DNA of 64,000 nucleotides, taken from NCBI GenBank assembly GCA_026873275.1, contig JANTUC010000008.1:1736001-1800000 (forward strand), written 5' to 3'. Position numbers and translations under genes: made by a program. Below are positions 45,568 through 56,277 of the stretch, one piece after another (position 1 is the stretch's first letter; every line of letters starts with the position of its first letter). The notes beneath the pieces are model-generated. The model saw only the letters and a program-made list of their open reading frames with translations. It did no database searches and was not told where the DNA came from. The DNA comes from Pseudopithomyces maydicus (taxonomy: Eukaryota > Ascomycota > Dothideomycetes > Pleosporales > Didymosphaeriaceae).

Positions 45568-46605
45568 TTACATTCCAGCAGTATTCTTTAATTCCATTTC
45601 CCAGTTCTCAATAAACCTTCTCGTCAATTCATGCATCTCCAACGTGAACGGACTCTCCGCATCTTCCATGACCCTTCTCTTATATCCTTCGTTTGCCCAT
45701 AGCGTCGCCTGTTGCCAATCACCTATCCTAGCATGACTGATCGCTGCGATTCGATACGTTTGGGCGTAATAATCCGCCAGTTCTTCTTGTTTCACCAGCT
45801 TTGTAAGTTTAAGGCTTGACTTTGCACTCTTGCGTGCTTTCTTAATTTCTGACGGATGTGTTGGCGCTGTCAAGTTCATCTGCGAAGAGAAAGCCTGAAT
45901 TGCTTCATGAATATCGGTGCGGGACTTGTCCGAACGATGCACATGTTTGGGATCCAGCGAGCAAGCCGGGCAGGTACAAGTGAAGCCGTACCGTGCGAGC
46001 TTTTTCTGGCGCTCTTTGCGCGTCATGAGTAGTGAGATAAACGATACAAAGATCTCTTCGCCTTCCTCGATATCGCGTGTGGCATAGACGAGTCGCTTGT
46101 TCAGCTTCTCATTCCAGTAGTATGCTGCATTTGGTCGACATGAATGATTGATTCTTGCGATCTTAGGGAACAGTCCAATCTCAGAGCCAGTGTCGTAGGC
46201 ATTGTTCCGGAAGATGAGGCCAAGGATGTCAAGATTTGTTCCGTATTTGGCGATGTCGTTTTGGAGGACTGAATATGTCAAGGAGAGAACTTCCTCCTGC
46301 TCTTCTTTGGAAAGCTTGTTGTATTCCGCATGCACAAGTTGGGATATCTTGGACATCGGATAGCCAGTACCTGGTGTATGATCTGGCGGCTTAATGGTAA
46401 TAATCGGTGTCTCGCGCATAACGATCGAGCCAGTCTCCAGGGTATGAGCTGCAAATACACCAAGTCCCTTCCCAGGACTCGGCTCCACGGTGTAAGGTAA
46501 AGGTGGATAAAAACACTGGGTCTGGAATATGTGGCTTGGGCATTTTGGAGCAACAGCGGTGACAATCGCCGTGAATGAGAGAAATATCGGTATATTGAGT
46601 AACAT
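45568..46605 (-). CDS. SET domain protein with predicted signal peptide
   Basis: A single uninterrupted exon of 345 residues from ATG 46603-46605. The N-terminus (MLLNIPIFLSFTAIVTAVAP) looks like a signal peptide. The SET fold follows: GKGLGVFAAHTLETGSIVMR, RINHSCRPNAAYYWNEK (substrate/cofactor NHSCxPN motif), RDIEEGEEIFVSFISLL, and a post-SET Cys cluster YGFTCTCPACSLD. A helical C-terminal region with repeated basic and acidic residues ends the protein. SET proteins methylate lysines, usually in nucleus or cytosol, so a secretory signal is odd. Similar signal-bearing SET proteins occur in ascomycetes, but their targets are not known to me. The helix could also be a membrane anchor. Confidence 0.88.
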   Translation of the reverse strand: MLLNIPIFLSFTAIVTAVAPKCPSHIFQTQCFYPPLPYTVEPSPGKGLGVFAAHTLETGSIVMRETPIITIKPPDHTPGTGYPMSKISQLVHAEYNKLSKEEQEEVLSLTYSVLQNDIAKYGTNLDILGLIFRNNAYDTGSEIGLFPKIARINHSCRPNAAYYWNEKLNKRLVYATRDIEEGEEIFVSFISLLMTRKERQKKLARYGFTCTCPACSLDPKHVHRSDKSRTDIHEAIQAFSSQMNLTAPTHPSEIKKARKSAKSSLKLTKLVKQEELADYYAQTYRIAAISHARIGDWQQATLWANEGYKRRVMEDAESPFTLEMHELTRRFIENWEMELKNTAGM

Positions 46606-47582
46606 TTTGATTGCGCGATAGTAATTTCGAAGGTGAAAGGCCTATGAAATGTATTCTGGGGCTAGTCGTGCGGATCCAAGTGATGGTGCGGAGTTGTTTC
46701 ACATTGGCGCTGTCATACCGCCACCACGCCGATTTGCGACAAGCATTGCACCGAAGCCAAAGTCCACCTCCAACCTTGAAACAAGATATCTGACACTCAG
46801 GCTGCACTTAGATGCACGCACGACATAACGTTTAGTCTCTAGTCTGAGTAAACTTAAATACTAGATGCATGTGGTGTCACTTCGGCCCCTAGATGAGAGG
46901 CGTGCTCGTGGTGCACCGCATATTGTATTGTAGCTATTTATCTCCGGTTCATCAATACTAGACAAAAGTACATCGATAGGTGCCACGTTTGCTTCGAGTT
47001 TGCGATCCAGAATGAATAGGTGACCTAAATGCTCTATGATGGTCGGAACACAAGAGCCAGCATTTTCCCTCAGTTCTAAAAGACTGGCTGCATCACTTGT
47101 CTTCAATCCTGCTGGCTTCTTTTATTCAACCAACCTTGAATCGATGCGGAGTTACCATTGGCACCTGTTATTGCGTCACGAGGTACTATTTAGAGGCCGC
47201 AAGGTCTAGGTCTAGAGCTGTCCGCTTTCAATGCAATGATTTGATCTGCTTCGTGTGCATCGATCTTTACACACAGAATTCTAAAAGATCTCATTCATTC
47301 AGCAATTATGCAGTACTGGAACTATTTACAATACGTGGGGTAACTCACAGTGTGAATTGCCATGTTCAATACGGTATTCTTCCAGCCATATCACCTAGCT
47401 GCCAATTCATGCATATCAGAGAATGACAATGATTCGAATTCACAGTATTAGTACCCTTCTTTTCTATATATAGTCCCTTAACGCCCTTCAAGATAGGTAC
47501 TTTCTAAGCAACTTTCCCAACCCTCAACCCCAACACCAAATAACTAAGTTCACACAAATTACCTCAACAAATCTCAAGAATA
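46606..47582. other. Intergenic, no supported gene
   Basis: SET gene promoter and upstream region of the small ORF at 47583. A TATA-like CTATATATAG lies at about 47464. No other gene recognised. Confidence 0.4.
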
Positions 47583-47834
47583 ATGTGTTTCGGTCCCCAA
47601 CCCCGGCACTCATATCCAGATGATCTACAAGCGTATAGACAAGCGCGAGACAACAATGTGCGAAGAGTCGAAGAATGGGATGATGGTATTCGCGGTGCGG
47701 GTGTAGCTCTTTGGGGTAATCCGAATGATCATTGGAACTACACTGACAATGCCAAATATAATCAAACATGGGATAGCTATAATTCAGTGTGGCGTGTGAA
47801 ACGATGGCCGGAGGCTGAACGTGTGCGTCGGTAG
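47583..47834 (+). CDS. Small hypothetical protein
   Basis: An intronless 83-residue frame beginning MCFGPQPRHSYPDDLQAYRQ, rich in Asp, Arg, Trp, Tyr and Asn (WNYTDNAKYNQTWDSYNSVW). No signal peptide or domain is recognised. A TATA-like block lies about 115 bases upstream and the leader is C-rich (CCCAACCCTCAACCCCAACA). The non-random, strongly hydrophilic composition and promoter make it plausible as a real small gene, but there is no homology argument. Confidence 0.4.
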   Translation: MCFGPQPRHSYPDDLQAYRQARDNNVRRVEEWDDGIRGAGVALWGNPNDHWNYTDNAKYNQTWDSYNSVWRVKRWPEAERVRR

Positions 47835-48124
47835 GATTTGGACTTGGAGGAAATAAGAATCTGGCAGGGAAGGTTAGGTATGAGACTGAATGTTCTGGGG
47901 TGTGGAAGACAAACTTTGGCAGTTAGAGTCTGTCAGATTGCATTTCCTGGCGTCTTCTTCAAATCCCAGTATCGATTTAGAATGTTTAAGTAGGATTCAA
48001 TCAGCACAACACTATATATCCAAAACAATCAAGCAACCGGAAAACGACCGCCCAGTCCGTCCAAGCTCACTGAACGGTCCAAGGTTATCGTATGAAACTC
48101 TTGACATAAACACAACAGCGCCAT

Positions 48125-49258
48125 CTACCCTCTCCCAACCCCGCAAACCAACTCCCTCCCACCCTCCACCTCTCCACCCCTACACCTTATGGAAATAAAC
48201 ATGCAAGCTCCTCCCCCGGGCCTATTCCTCTCCTTCCCCCACCCCGCATCCCCCAACGTCAACACCATACTCATCGGCTCGCCATACAAAAACGTCTGCC
48301 CCTTCTCCCACGTCCCATTCACCATCTCATGCACCTCGCTAATGCCATACCCCTCGCAATCCCTATTCTCATTACACACCTCGATCAACCGATTGATACT
48401 CGTCGACGTCGACGCATACAAAATCTCCACCTCCATCGGCATCCCGTGGTTCAACCACGGAAACACCGGCCCCTTCAGCACATGCACAATCGAGTGCGAG
48501 TCGGCCTCCACCAGCGTCATGCCCGGCGGCACGCCCCGGGGAGAGACGTAATGTCGCCCTGAGGCGGCTGAGGCGGCCCCGTGGCTTCTGTCAAAATCCC
48601 CGGCGCAGGCCGGTGCATGCCTGGCCAGAATCCGGCATTCATGATGCCCATGCCCATGCCCATCCCCACACCTCCTACACCCCCAAGTCCAAATCCAACC
48701 CCACCCCCACTCCAAACCGGCACCCCCTCCCCAAACGGCAAAACCCCCTCCCCAATCCCCTCCGGCACAGGCGGGCCCTCGCACGCGGGGAATCCCAGCC
48801 CCGGCATCCCCGGGACGCAGGCCCCCAGCGCAGTCGAAGGGTTTCCCAGCAGCCCTGGCGTGTTCCAGGGGAGGCGGGGCGGCGCGAGCGGACCCGCGGA
48901 CTGGACGTGTGAGAGGAGAGGGGAGGCCGAAGGGCGTGTTCGTTCCGAAGCCCATGCCGAAGCCCATGCCGATGCCGATGCCCATGGGGATGGGGGGAAG
49001 GCGCCGAAGGTGTGGGCGAGGGGGAGGCCTGGGAGGTGGTGGGTGTGGGAGGGAGGATGCGTTCTTCTTGGTCTTGGGCTTGGGAGGTAGGGAGGTCGGC
49101 GGGGGGAGGTGGTGGTGGATTTTGGGGGTAATGTGGCGGTGGGTGGTCTGGTGGGAGGGGAGGGTCGAAAGAGGGGGGACCGGGTCGCGGTTTATGGCGA
49201 TGTTGCCGCCGACGTTGGGGAACCAGGATAATCCGAGGGGAGGCGGTGGGCCGGACAT
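48125..49258 (-). CDS. Pro/Gly-rich protein with conserved C-terminal domain; frame shifts in the middle
   Basis: The frame from 49258 (MSGPPPPLGLSWFPNVGGNI) is open to 48125, but its centre is not protein-like. It starts with a Pro/His-rich region (HHHLPPPTSLPPKPKTKKN) and Gly/Met repeats (MGIGIGMGFGMGFG). From about 48900 to 48555 the adjacent frame is more natural: LLGNPSTALGACVPGMPGLG, then VGMGMGMGIMNAGFWPGM and GPPQPPQGD. The first frame resumes with YVSPRGVPPGMTLVEADSHS and a folded-looking domain (PVFPWLNHGMPMEVEILYAS, then TSINRLIEVCNENRDCEGYG, EVHEMVNGTWEKGQTFLYGE, GWGKERN). The last shift is repaired by one extra base near 48550. I recall this C-terminal domain from uncharacterised Pezizomycotina proteins; function unknown. 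The true stop may lie upstream of 48125. Confidence 0.6.
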   Translation of the reverse strand: MSGPPPPLGLSWFPNVGGNIAINRDPVPPLSTLPSHQTTHRHITPKIHHHLPPPTSLPPKPKTKKNASSLPHPPPPRPPPRPHLRRLPPIPMGIGIGMGFGMGFGTNTPFGLPSPLTRPVRGSARAAPPPLEHARAAGKPFDCAGGLRPGDAGAGIPRVRGPACAGGDWGGGFAVWGGGAGLEWGWGWIWTWGCRRCGDGHGHGHHECRILARHAPACAGDFDRSHGAASAASGRHYVSPRGVPPGMTLVEADSHSIVHVLKGPVFPWLNHGMPMEVEILYASTSTSINRLIEVCNENRDCEGYGISEVHEMVNGTWEKGQTFLYGEPMSMVLTLGDAGWGKERNRPGGGACMFISIRCRGGEVEGGRELVCGVGRG

Positions 49259-50088
49259 GGTGGTGAGGAGGAAATAAAGGAGGAGAAGAAGATGGAGGGA
49301 AAAGGAAGGGTGGGATAGGATTCCTGGCTAGGCAGCCAGAGTCTGGAGGTTGTTAGGGTAAAGAGTGGATGGGAAGATGTGTTTGTGTTGGAAGTCGAAT
49401 ATATATATCTGGATATATGAGCATGGTCACTATAACTGTGTCTAGGATATCAAAGTATGTCACAGATATAAAATGTGAAGCGCATCCAACACCCCAAACC
49501 CACGGCCGCGAACGCGCAGGCGACATCGCTGTACTTGAAGCGGGCCGTGAAGTGCATGGAGGAACGTGAAGAAGGAGCGTCAAGATATATCATTCTGTTG
49601 GCACCAGTTGGTGAGCTGGCGTTCCCGTAATGTACGTGCAGAGCGTGAATATTGAGCAAGGCATCAGCTGTATGCTACACTTGAACGTTATCTCTGAAAA
49701 CCCCAGAGGAGAAACTGCGGGAAGGACTTTTTTTTAAAGAAACTATGGAATAGAACTGATGAAAGGGTTTTTTTGGGATAGTGAGATGGTGTAGTGTGGT
49801 GTTTGACGATGAACTGTTGTCTAAACATTGACCCATATCTCGCATTCACATCCGCGCGTTGGCAGACGACCCATCAAGCTCCCCTTCCATTTCATCATAC
49901 ACGACCCGAGCAGGATAGAAATTACTGCAGCGAATATCCCAGACTCCATAGACACAGTCCATTTACGCACTCCATCAACACACTTGAAAACACACCGAGC
50001 ACAAGCGTCATCAATAACCAGTCAAAGTAGCAGGAAGAAACATCTTCATCAAGTCCAAAGGTATCGTATCATACTCCTACATCGCGCA
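49259..50088. other. Intergenic, no supported gene
   Basis: 3' flank of CPSF2 and promoter of the Pro/Gly-rich gene. A T-run (TTTTTTTT near 49729) is present; no coding frame is supported. Confidence 0.4.
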
Positions 50089-53012
50089 TTACCGCACCGC
50101 ACCCAATCCATCCAGCCCCTCACGCCCTCCTCCTCTGGCCCAGTGAAAAACCATGGTATACAATACAAATCCCCCCAAAGCTTTATCCCCCGCCACAACC
50201 GCCAACCCCTCATACACCTTCCTCTTGACCTTCCAAAACGTCATCGCATCCCTATCCATCGCGTACGCGCCTCCATCCACCTCAATCGTCCCCGTCGCCT
50301 TGTTAATCCTCACGATCACCGTGCCGTTCACAACCAGCGCACCCCCACCCGCCAGATCGGCCGTCATCCCCGCGTTCTGCAGATACTTGCGCAGATCAGG
50401 GAGGCGCATGTCGCCGACGTGAAACGGCTGGCCGACGGAGCGCACCGCGATGGAGAGATTCGCGGGGACAACGTCCAAGATAGGCGTTTGATTCGCCTTT
50501 TCGTTCTCCGTCGTAGACGTGACTTCGAGCCGAGCCTTCTTCTTCGCGGAGCCCTCGTCGTCCTCGGGGGGCGCCTCCAGCGACGCCGCAGCCAGCTGCC
50601 CGGTGATGGCGACGACGCCGAGCTTCCCGATCTTCTGCCACTGCAGCCTGCGCACCATGTTGCGGCTGAGCTTCACGGACCAAGCGTTCGTGTCGACGCT
50701 TGCGTCTACGACGTCGCCGACGGCGGGGGTGAAGACTTCGTCTGTCTTTGAGGCGTCGCCGACGCGGGCGGCGAAGGCGGTGCGGGCCTCCTTTGCGAGG
50801 ATCTGGGTCTCGGAGGGGTCGCCGGCGACGATGATGAGTTTCCGGGGTTGGATAAGGCCGAGGAGGTTGGTGATGATGCGGAGATCGTGGAGGGCGGAGA
50901 AGTCGACGAAGGCGAGTTGGCAGTGGAGGGGAGGGGTTGGGTGGTGAAGAGGACCTTGGAGGGGCCTTCGATGCGATCTGTGTCTTCTTCGTGGTCGACG
51001 TCGGAGGCGTCGTCGGGGTCGTTTAGCCCTTGGCCGTTTGAGGTTGTGCGTTGGTGTTTATTGTGACGACCGCTACCGGCGGCTTGAACTGTTACGTCTT
51101 CCCATTTTCTCTTCTGGCCCACCTCGTTCTCCTTCCTGGCTCCGTCTTTTAGGTCGATCCCAGGAACTTCGGGCTCTTCCTCGCGGGGAAAGTCTTCGAG
51201 TCGTATGGCTTCACCGAAATCGTCTGCTCGACGCTGCTTGGCCAAGACAGGAAACATACGCTCTTCTCCCCTTTTAGCCCGCACTCCCCAGTCATAGGCG
51301 TTTTTCCGCTGAACAAGGATCTTGACACCAAGCTCTTCGTCGCTCAGACCCAATTTCTTCCGGGTGTGACGCAAGATTGTCGCGGTGTTCAGAAGTCGAC
51401 CTTGGTGTTCGTCATCAGAATCTTCAGAAGTCGTAGATGTAGATGCCGACCATGTATCACCGGCGGCACCCGAGGGCTCCAAAAGCGTGCTGGAATCGTT
51501 TTGCATAGTCGTCTGAAGCTGCCGTTGTGTCGCAAGGTATTGCTGATATAATTGAAGCTCCGGACCTTCCAATGCTGCTGCATTGGCGGATCTCAACGAT
51601 GCCTCATGGCCGGAGAGATCTATTGGCGCAAATGATGTCCAATCTTGCTCAGACCGTGATGGAGAGTCGCGTCCATTCCACAGCTCCCACAAATACCTCC
51701 CCAAGCTCTTGTGATCGCCCCCGAGATCCGCAACCCGCTCTGTGAGTATAATTAAGTTACGAGGATCAGATGCCAAGCTCTGAACTGCATCCTTGGAGAA
51801 GCCCCATTCGAGTGATGTGTCGCTAGCAAGAATAACACGTGGCTCCGTCTGTGCTAGTACTTTTGTAACTCGAGATTTTCGCTCAAGTAATGAGACGTGT
51901 TTGAAGTCGAACGAATCTTCAACGATGCCCTTCTCCAACTTCCACTCGAGCAAACTGCGCGTGTATTTCATTGTTGCACCAATGGTTCTGCTAGCAAGGA
52001 ATACTTTTGCGCTGCGCAAGGGGCTGTTGGTCTCTTCAGACCATGTTTTCTCAAGAAGATGTGCCAGTTCGAGAATCCGGGCACTCGAGTCAGAGGGTAT
52101 CAGCACGGATCCGCCATTCGCAACAGTCTTTTCAATCAAAGATATCAGAGCTGTGTCTCGCTGATCGAGTCCTACAGTTATTCTAGGGCCAGTACCTCTA
52201 CTGCTGCAGATCATGGCTGTGGGTTGGCGCAGCTCCTTGGTGACTTCACCACCGACCTCGCCGAACCAGCCAGCACCCGACAGGACTCGCTCGCTCGCTT
52301 GGTTCCAGTCCACTGAATATACGACGGACTCCATATCATGCTGGAGGTGCCATATTGTTCCTCCCAAAGTATGTCCAGCACTGTATGCAGTGATTGTGAA
52401 TTGGCTCAGGGGCGGTGTGTTCTCTGCAGTGTCAGGCTGCCTCGCCTCGGAGTATTTGAGATCGTTGATGAGGTCGAAGTAGGTTTTGATCTCTTCCGGA
52501 GTAGGCGTCTGCATGAGGATGTTAGGATTGCTTCCGAGGGAGTAGGCGGACTGTGTGAGGGCATCGGCAGGCACGATGGAGCGGGCCAGCGGTGTCGATG
52601 CATACATGTCTTGCAACAAGGTGCGGCCGAGCTGTGTGACGGGCGTGGTAGCATAGACGGGGATGTTCTTGAACTTTGGAATGTGTTTGCAGCAGTGGGC
52701 GAAGGCACCGATGTGGGAGACGGTCGCATGGGTGAGGAGAATAAAGGACAGGGTCGGGACGTGCCTGGATCACAACAGTCAGTATGGTTCTTAGATATGA
52801 TGTTGATGATGATGCTATGGTGAGCGCGGAGGCTCCTAGCTAACTGCCACGCGCAAATGCACGTACTTTTCAAGCTCCTTCAGGTTCTCTGCATCGAAAT
52901 TCTCGTCCCAGCCCACGTCGATAAGCACCTTGATGCCGCCATCGAATTCCAGCAGTGACTGCGACGCCGGCGAGGCGGACTGCGCGCCCAGCAGCGGCGT
53001 GAAGCTGAACAT
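50089..53012 (-). CDS. CFT2: Cleavage and polyadenylation specificity factor subunit 2 (CPSF2/Cft2), one frame break
   Basis: Exon 1 (53012-52867, MFSFTPLLGAQSASPASQSL) and exon 2 (52764-50089) flank a 102-base intron. With one extra base it encodes about 940 residues. The N-terminal metallo-beta-lactamase-like domain has the degenerate motif LLTHATVSHIGAFAHCCKH in place of HxHxDH, as expected for the catalytically dead CPSF2 partner of CPSF73. A beta-CASP region follows (TAYSAGHTLGGTIWHLQHDM, SSRGTGPRITVGLDQRDTA). A charged insert (TSEDSDDEHQ, DHEEDTDR) precedes the C-terminal part (FVDFSALHDLRIITNLLGLI, RKLIIVAGDPSETQILAKEA). At the G4 run 50928-50931 the frame breaks after LFTTQPL. One extra C (coding strand) restores PLHCQLAFVDFSALHD and the rest to 50089. 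It acts in nuclear pre-mRNA 3'-end processing. Confidence 0.93.
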
Positions 53013-56000
53013 GGTGGCGATTCAGTGGTGGTGGAATGAGGCGCAGATCCGCGATCCTATGTAGTCAGTAGACGCAGCGGGAGCCTCATGGCCGCGTTGA
53101 GTGAATGTCGTCGTCGTTGCGGCTCCGCGACCATTGACGTTGGACGCGCTTTCACGACGCACGCGCCTCCCACGGAACAACGTCGGCCCGCATAGCTGCC
53201 AAGCACCGACTGCAAGCCCCATGGCTGCTTCGGGGCATTCTTGTCTGAGGAACAATACCGTACATACATACATACATACCGTACCGTACCGTACCTACAT
53301 GCATATCATGTGCATGCCTACATAAGCAGACTGCTCAGCAGCACTCCACACACACACAGTAGAGCACTTGTAGGCGCCGTCGTATGAGTCCACAATGGCG
53401 TCTCCAACAACACCACTGGCGCCATCACAACTCGATGCACGTGTTCCATCTCCCACCACCATGGTCCCACCCTCGGCATGGCTCGGTCTGCCCTGGAAAA
53501 ATGCAACACCGAAAAGCAAGTTTCTCGCGAGCAGAGTGGACCACCAGATTACATGGTGCATACAACGGACCGATCGCTAGCCGCTCAGGCACGACTGGCT
53601 GTGAATAGTGTCGCGGTGCAGCCCTAGCCTGTGTCCACGCTGCGCCGCACATCAGCACCTCGCCTTGTCATTTGCGCAGTAAATGAGGCAGATCTGCCCA
53701 CCGCCGTGATCAACGCTGCTGCGCTGCCGTGGGCTGCTGGACCTCCAATCCCACACCTCCCCAGCCCCGCACGCGAATCGCTTCTTTGCGCCATCTCCCA
53801 CTAGATATGCACGTCACACCACTGTGCTATTCCGCGTTGCGCACTGGTGGCGAGTGGCTTCCGCACCTGCGATGGTGCATCACTGTGGACACCCCCTCGC
53901 CCAACTCCCTTCGACTCTGGTGAGACGCTGTCACGACCATGGCCCCATCCGACTTGGCCCGAGGAGCCGACTGAGGAGTGCTTAATTGGCCTCTGGTCGG
54001 GAGATCGGAATGGTGAACTAATGCGCGACGGCGATCATTGTTCGCTTCGAAGAACCCTCGGCGCACCTGCACGCTGGCTCCACTCTGCGGCTTGAGGCCG
54101 AACGATTAACCCGTCAATGACTTCTGACGCTGATTCAGGGTCAGAATCTCGATCCGTGACAGCTTCCAGATGACCCTAGCCGCGCCCAAGTCCCAAGGCC
54201 ACCGAGATGGGCGTCACGCTGAAGCCACGGCCGTCTTCGGCTGCGGCTCTTCTGCGACTCCACGTGCGGTGGGAGCAGAGTGCTCGACACGCGGCCGAGC
54301 TGAGCTGAGCTGGGCTGGATTGATGTAGCTATCTATCTACCTAACAACTTCCCGACTTCAGGGCTCAGGGCTCAGGGTTCGGCGGGAGCGAGCGGCGGCC
54401 CCTTGGAGCCAACTTTTGGAGCGTGCGTAAACTTCAGCGTCGTCCCGCTCCCGTGCCGACCCAGATGGCATCGTGAAAGACAGATGCCCTGCTTGCGAGT
54501 GGAGCCTCGATAGATTCGAAGCGGCTCCGTCTCCGCTCGGGGCCTTGGGCACGCCATGTTGCACAGCATCGTCCAGCTAGCGGCAGCAGGTGTGGCTGCC
54601 CTCGCCGACGGGCTGTGGCCATGCGGGGACAGCACTTCCATGGCAACAGAGCTCGAGCCGGTGCTGTCTTGCCTGACCCCAGGATCGCCTGCGAGCGCGT
54701 ACGTGGCGCCATGCGGCCTCTGCTGGAGCTGTCCCTGCGTGTGTGGGAAACTCCAAACGCTCGACACAGCGGGCCTAGCGTCGTCATGGTGCTCATGGCT
54801 CGCCGTCGACGAATGCGGCCTTCCGTCTTACCTGTGCCCATGGCCCCATGCACGCAATTCTCGAACCGTCAGGTCGATACACGACGACAATAAAACGCAC
54901 CCCCGTAGCAATGCGTGCTACAGCTTCGCCAAGTGGGGCCCAGTCCACTTGGGGGCACCACTCGGACGCCCCAGCCCAAAGCATCGCGTCTAGCTAGGTG
55001 CAAGAGGCCGTTTGATGGCGTCTCTGGCTGTGTTCAATAAGCACACGAAACAATCAGCGACCCAGGAGGCTGCCTGACGAGCCGGTCTCGGCCGTGGAGA
55101 GCTCGAGCAAATCACAGTGCGGGCGACGGTATTCACACCATGGCTTGCTTCCCCGCTATCCATCATATAGACACCACCACGCTGGGCCGAGGGTGACAGC
55201 CAACAGGCTGCCTGCATGCATGCCACTCGTCGGGCGCAGAATAGGGCCGAGTCGGCAGCATTACAGCAGGTGCAGCAGTACAGTACTGTACGTGGACAGC
55301 ATTGTTACTCTGCCATGTTATAAACGCACATTTCGAGCCTGGGAGATTGCAGCCTCTCGTAGAGAGGCTAGTGCTCACGCCGGCGTCAAAGTACGAGCAT
55401 GATTGATCCTCTCCCGGGGCAGTCATCCACACGTCCCGTCGTCTGGCCAATGCTCCCTCTGGCATGCTCCCATGCCGGTCGTTGCAAGTGTCCACCCAAG
55501 TAGGTGGTGTATAACAAGATGGAGGCCATGTCCTCCGGCGGGCCAGCAGCGCAATTGGTCCCTCCGGCCTGACACAGCAGAGGCTGGCATGCTGGGGACT
55601 AGCAGCTATACCAGCCAGGCCCTGCTCGCTCGACGTATCCGTATCATACTATCATACTATACAGCACACTAGCCGGCCGCGAAAAGCCTCCAGGATCACC
55701 CCTTCGCGCACCCCCTGCCCCGGCTCATTACTGCCCTAGTCGATAACGCGTATTTCCTCCACCGTCCCCGCTCTCAGGTCGATCTTGTCTTGCGCCTTTC
55801 GCTCCCACTCGGCCACGCTCAGTCCTCTTGTCACGTCGGGTTACCCAGGTATAGCTCCCGGCCTTTTGCCACCTGATTTTCCCGCACTGTGATTAAACGT
55901 TGCTCGACTGCATCGTCGAGGCAGCTGTGTGCAACCTGTGCCGCTCCCCGTCGGCCGCATCTATTGGCCTGCCGCACCATTCGCTAAGGGCTCCTCACCC

Positions 56001-56277
56001 CCGCCCGCAACGTTGCCGTCTCGAGCAGCAGCTTGGACCCTTTGCATTCTCCCATACCAGAACATCGCATTCCTGGTGGCTTCTGCCAATCCCGTATTGC
56101 TGTCTCTGGCGGCGACGGTTGCTCGACTCGACGTCGACTCGAACTTGCTCAGACATCCAGACTTCCCGACTCTTCGCCCGGGCAGCTCCCTCATCTCACA
56201 CGGCCGAGACGACGCCGACACCCAATGCTTGCCTCCCCGGAGACGAACACCATCCATATTTTCGCCCACCCGCCGAA
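53013..56277. other. Long GC-rich intergenic region upstream of the Zn2Cys6 gene
   Basis: About 3.3 kb with many short overlapping frames on both strands and none with a recognisable domain or in-phase introns. It holds a CATA/GTACC microsatellite (53260-53298), tandem GAGCT units near 54296-54312 and tandem AGGGCTC units near 54360-54380. The rightmost part (about 55740-56277) is C-rich and probably the regulator's promoter and long leader. An open plus frame from 55900 runs into the CDS but is not family-like. Confidence 0.4.
53260..53298 (+). repeat. CATA and GTACC microsatellite
   Basis: About four to five copies of CATA are followed by tandem CGTAC units, about 250 bases upstream of the CPSF2 start, in its promoter side. 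Confidence 0.75.

Noticed and set aside
48581..49090. Plus-strand frame rich in MPMPMP and GRGG repeats
   Set aside because: Antisense of the Pro/Gly-rich protein; low complexity only.
55900..56277. Upstream in-frame extension of the Zn2Cys6 gene
   Set aside because: Open by chance in C-rich leader; Cys/Trp/Arg-rich and not like the family's acidic Ser-rich N-terminus, which begins at 56278.
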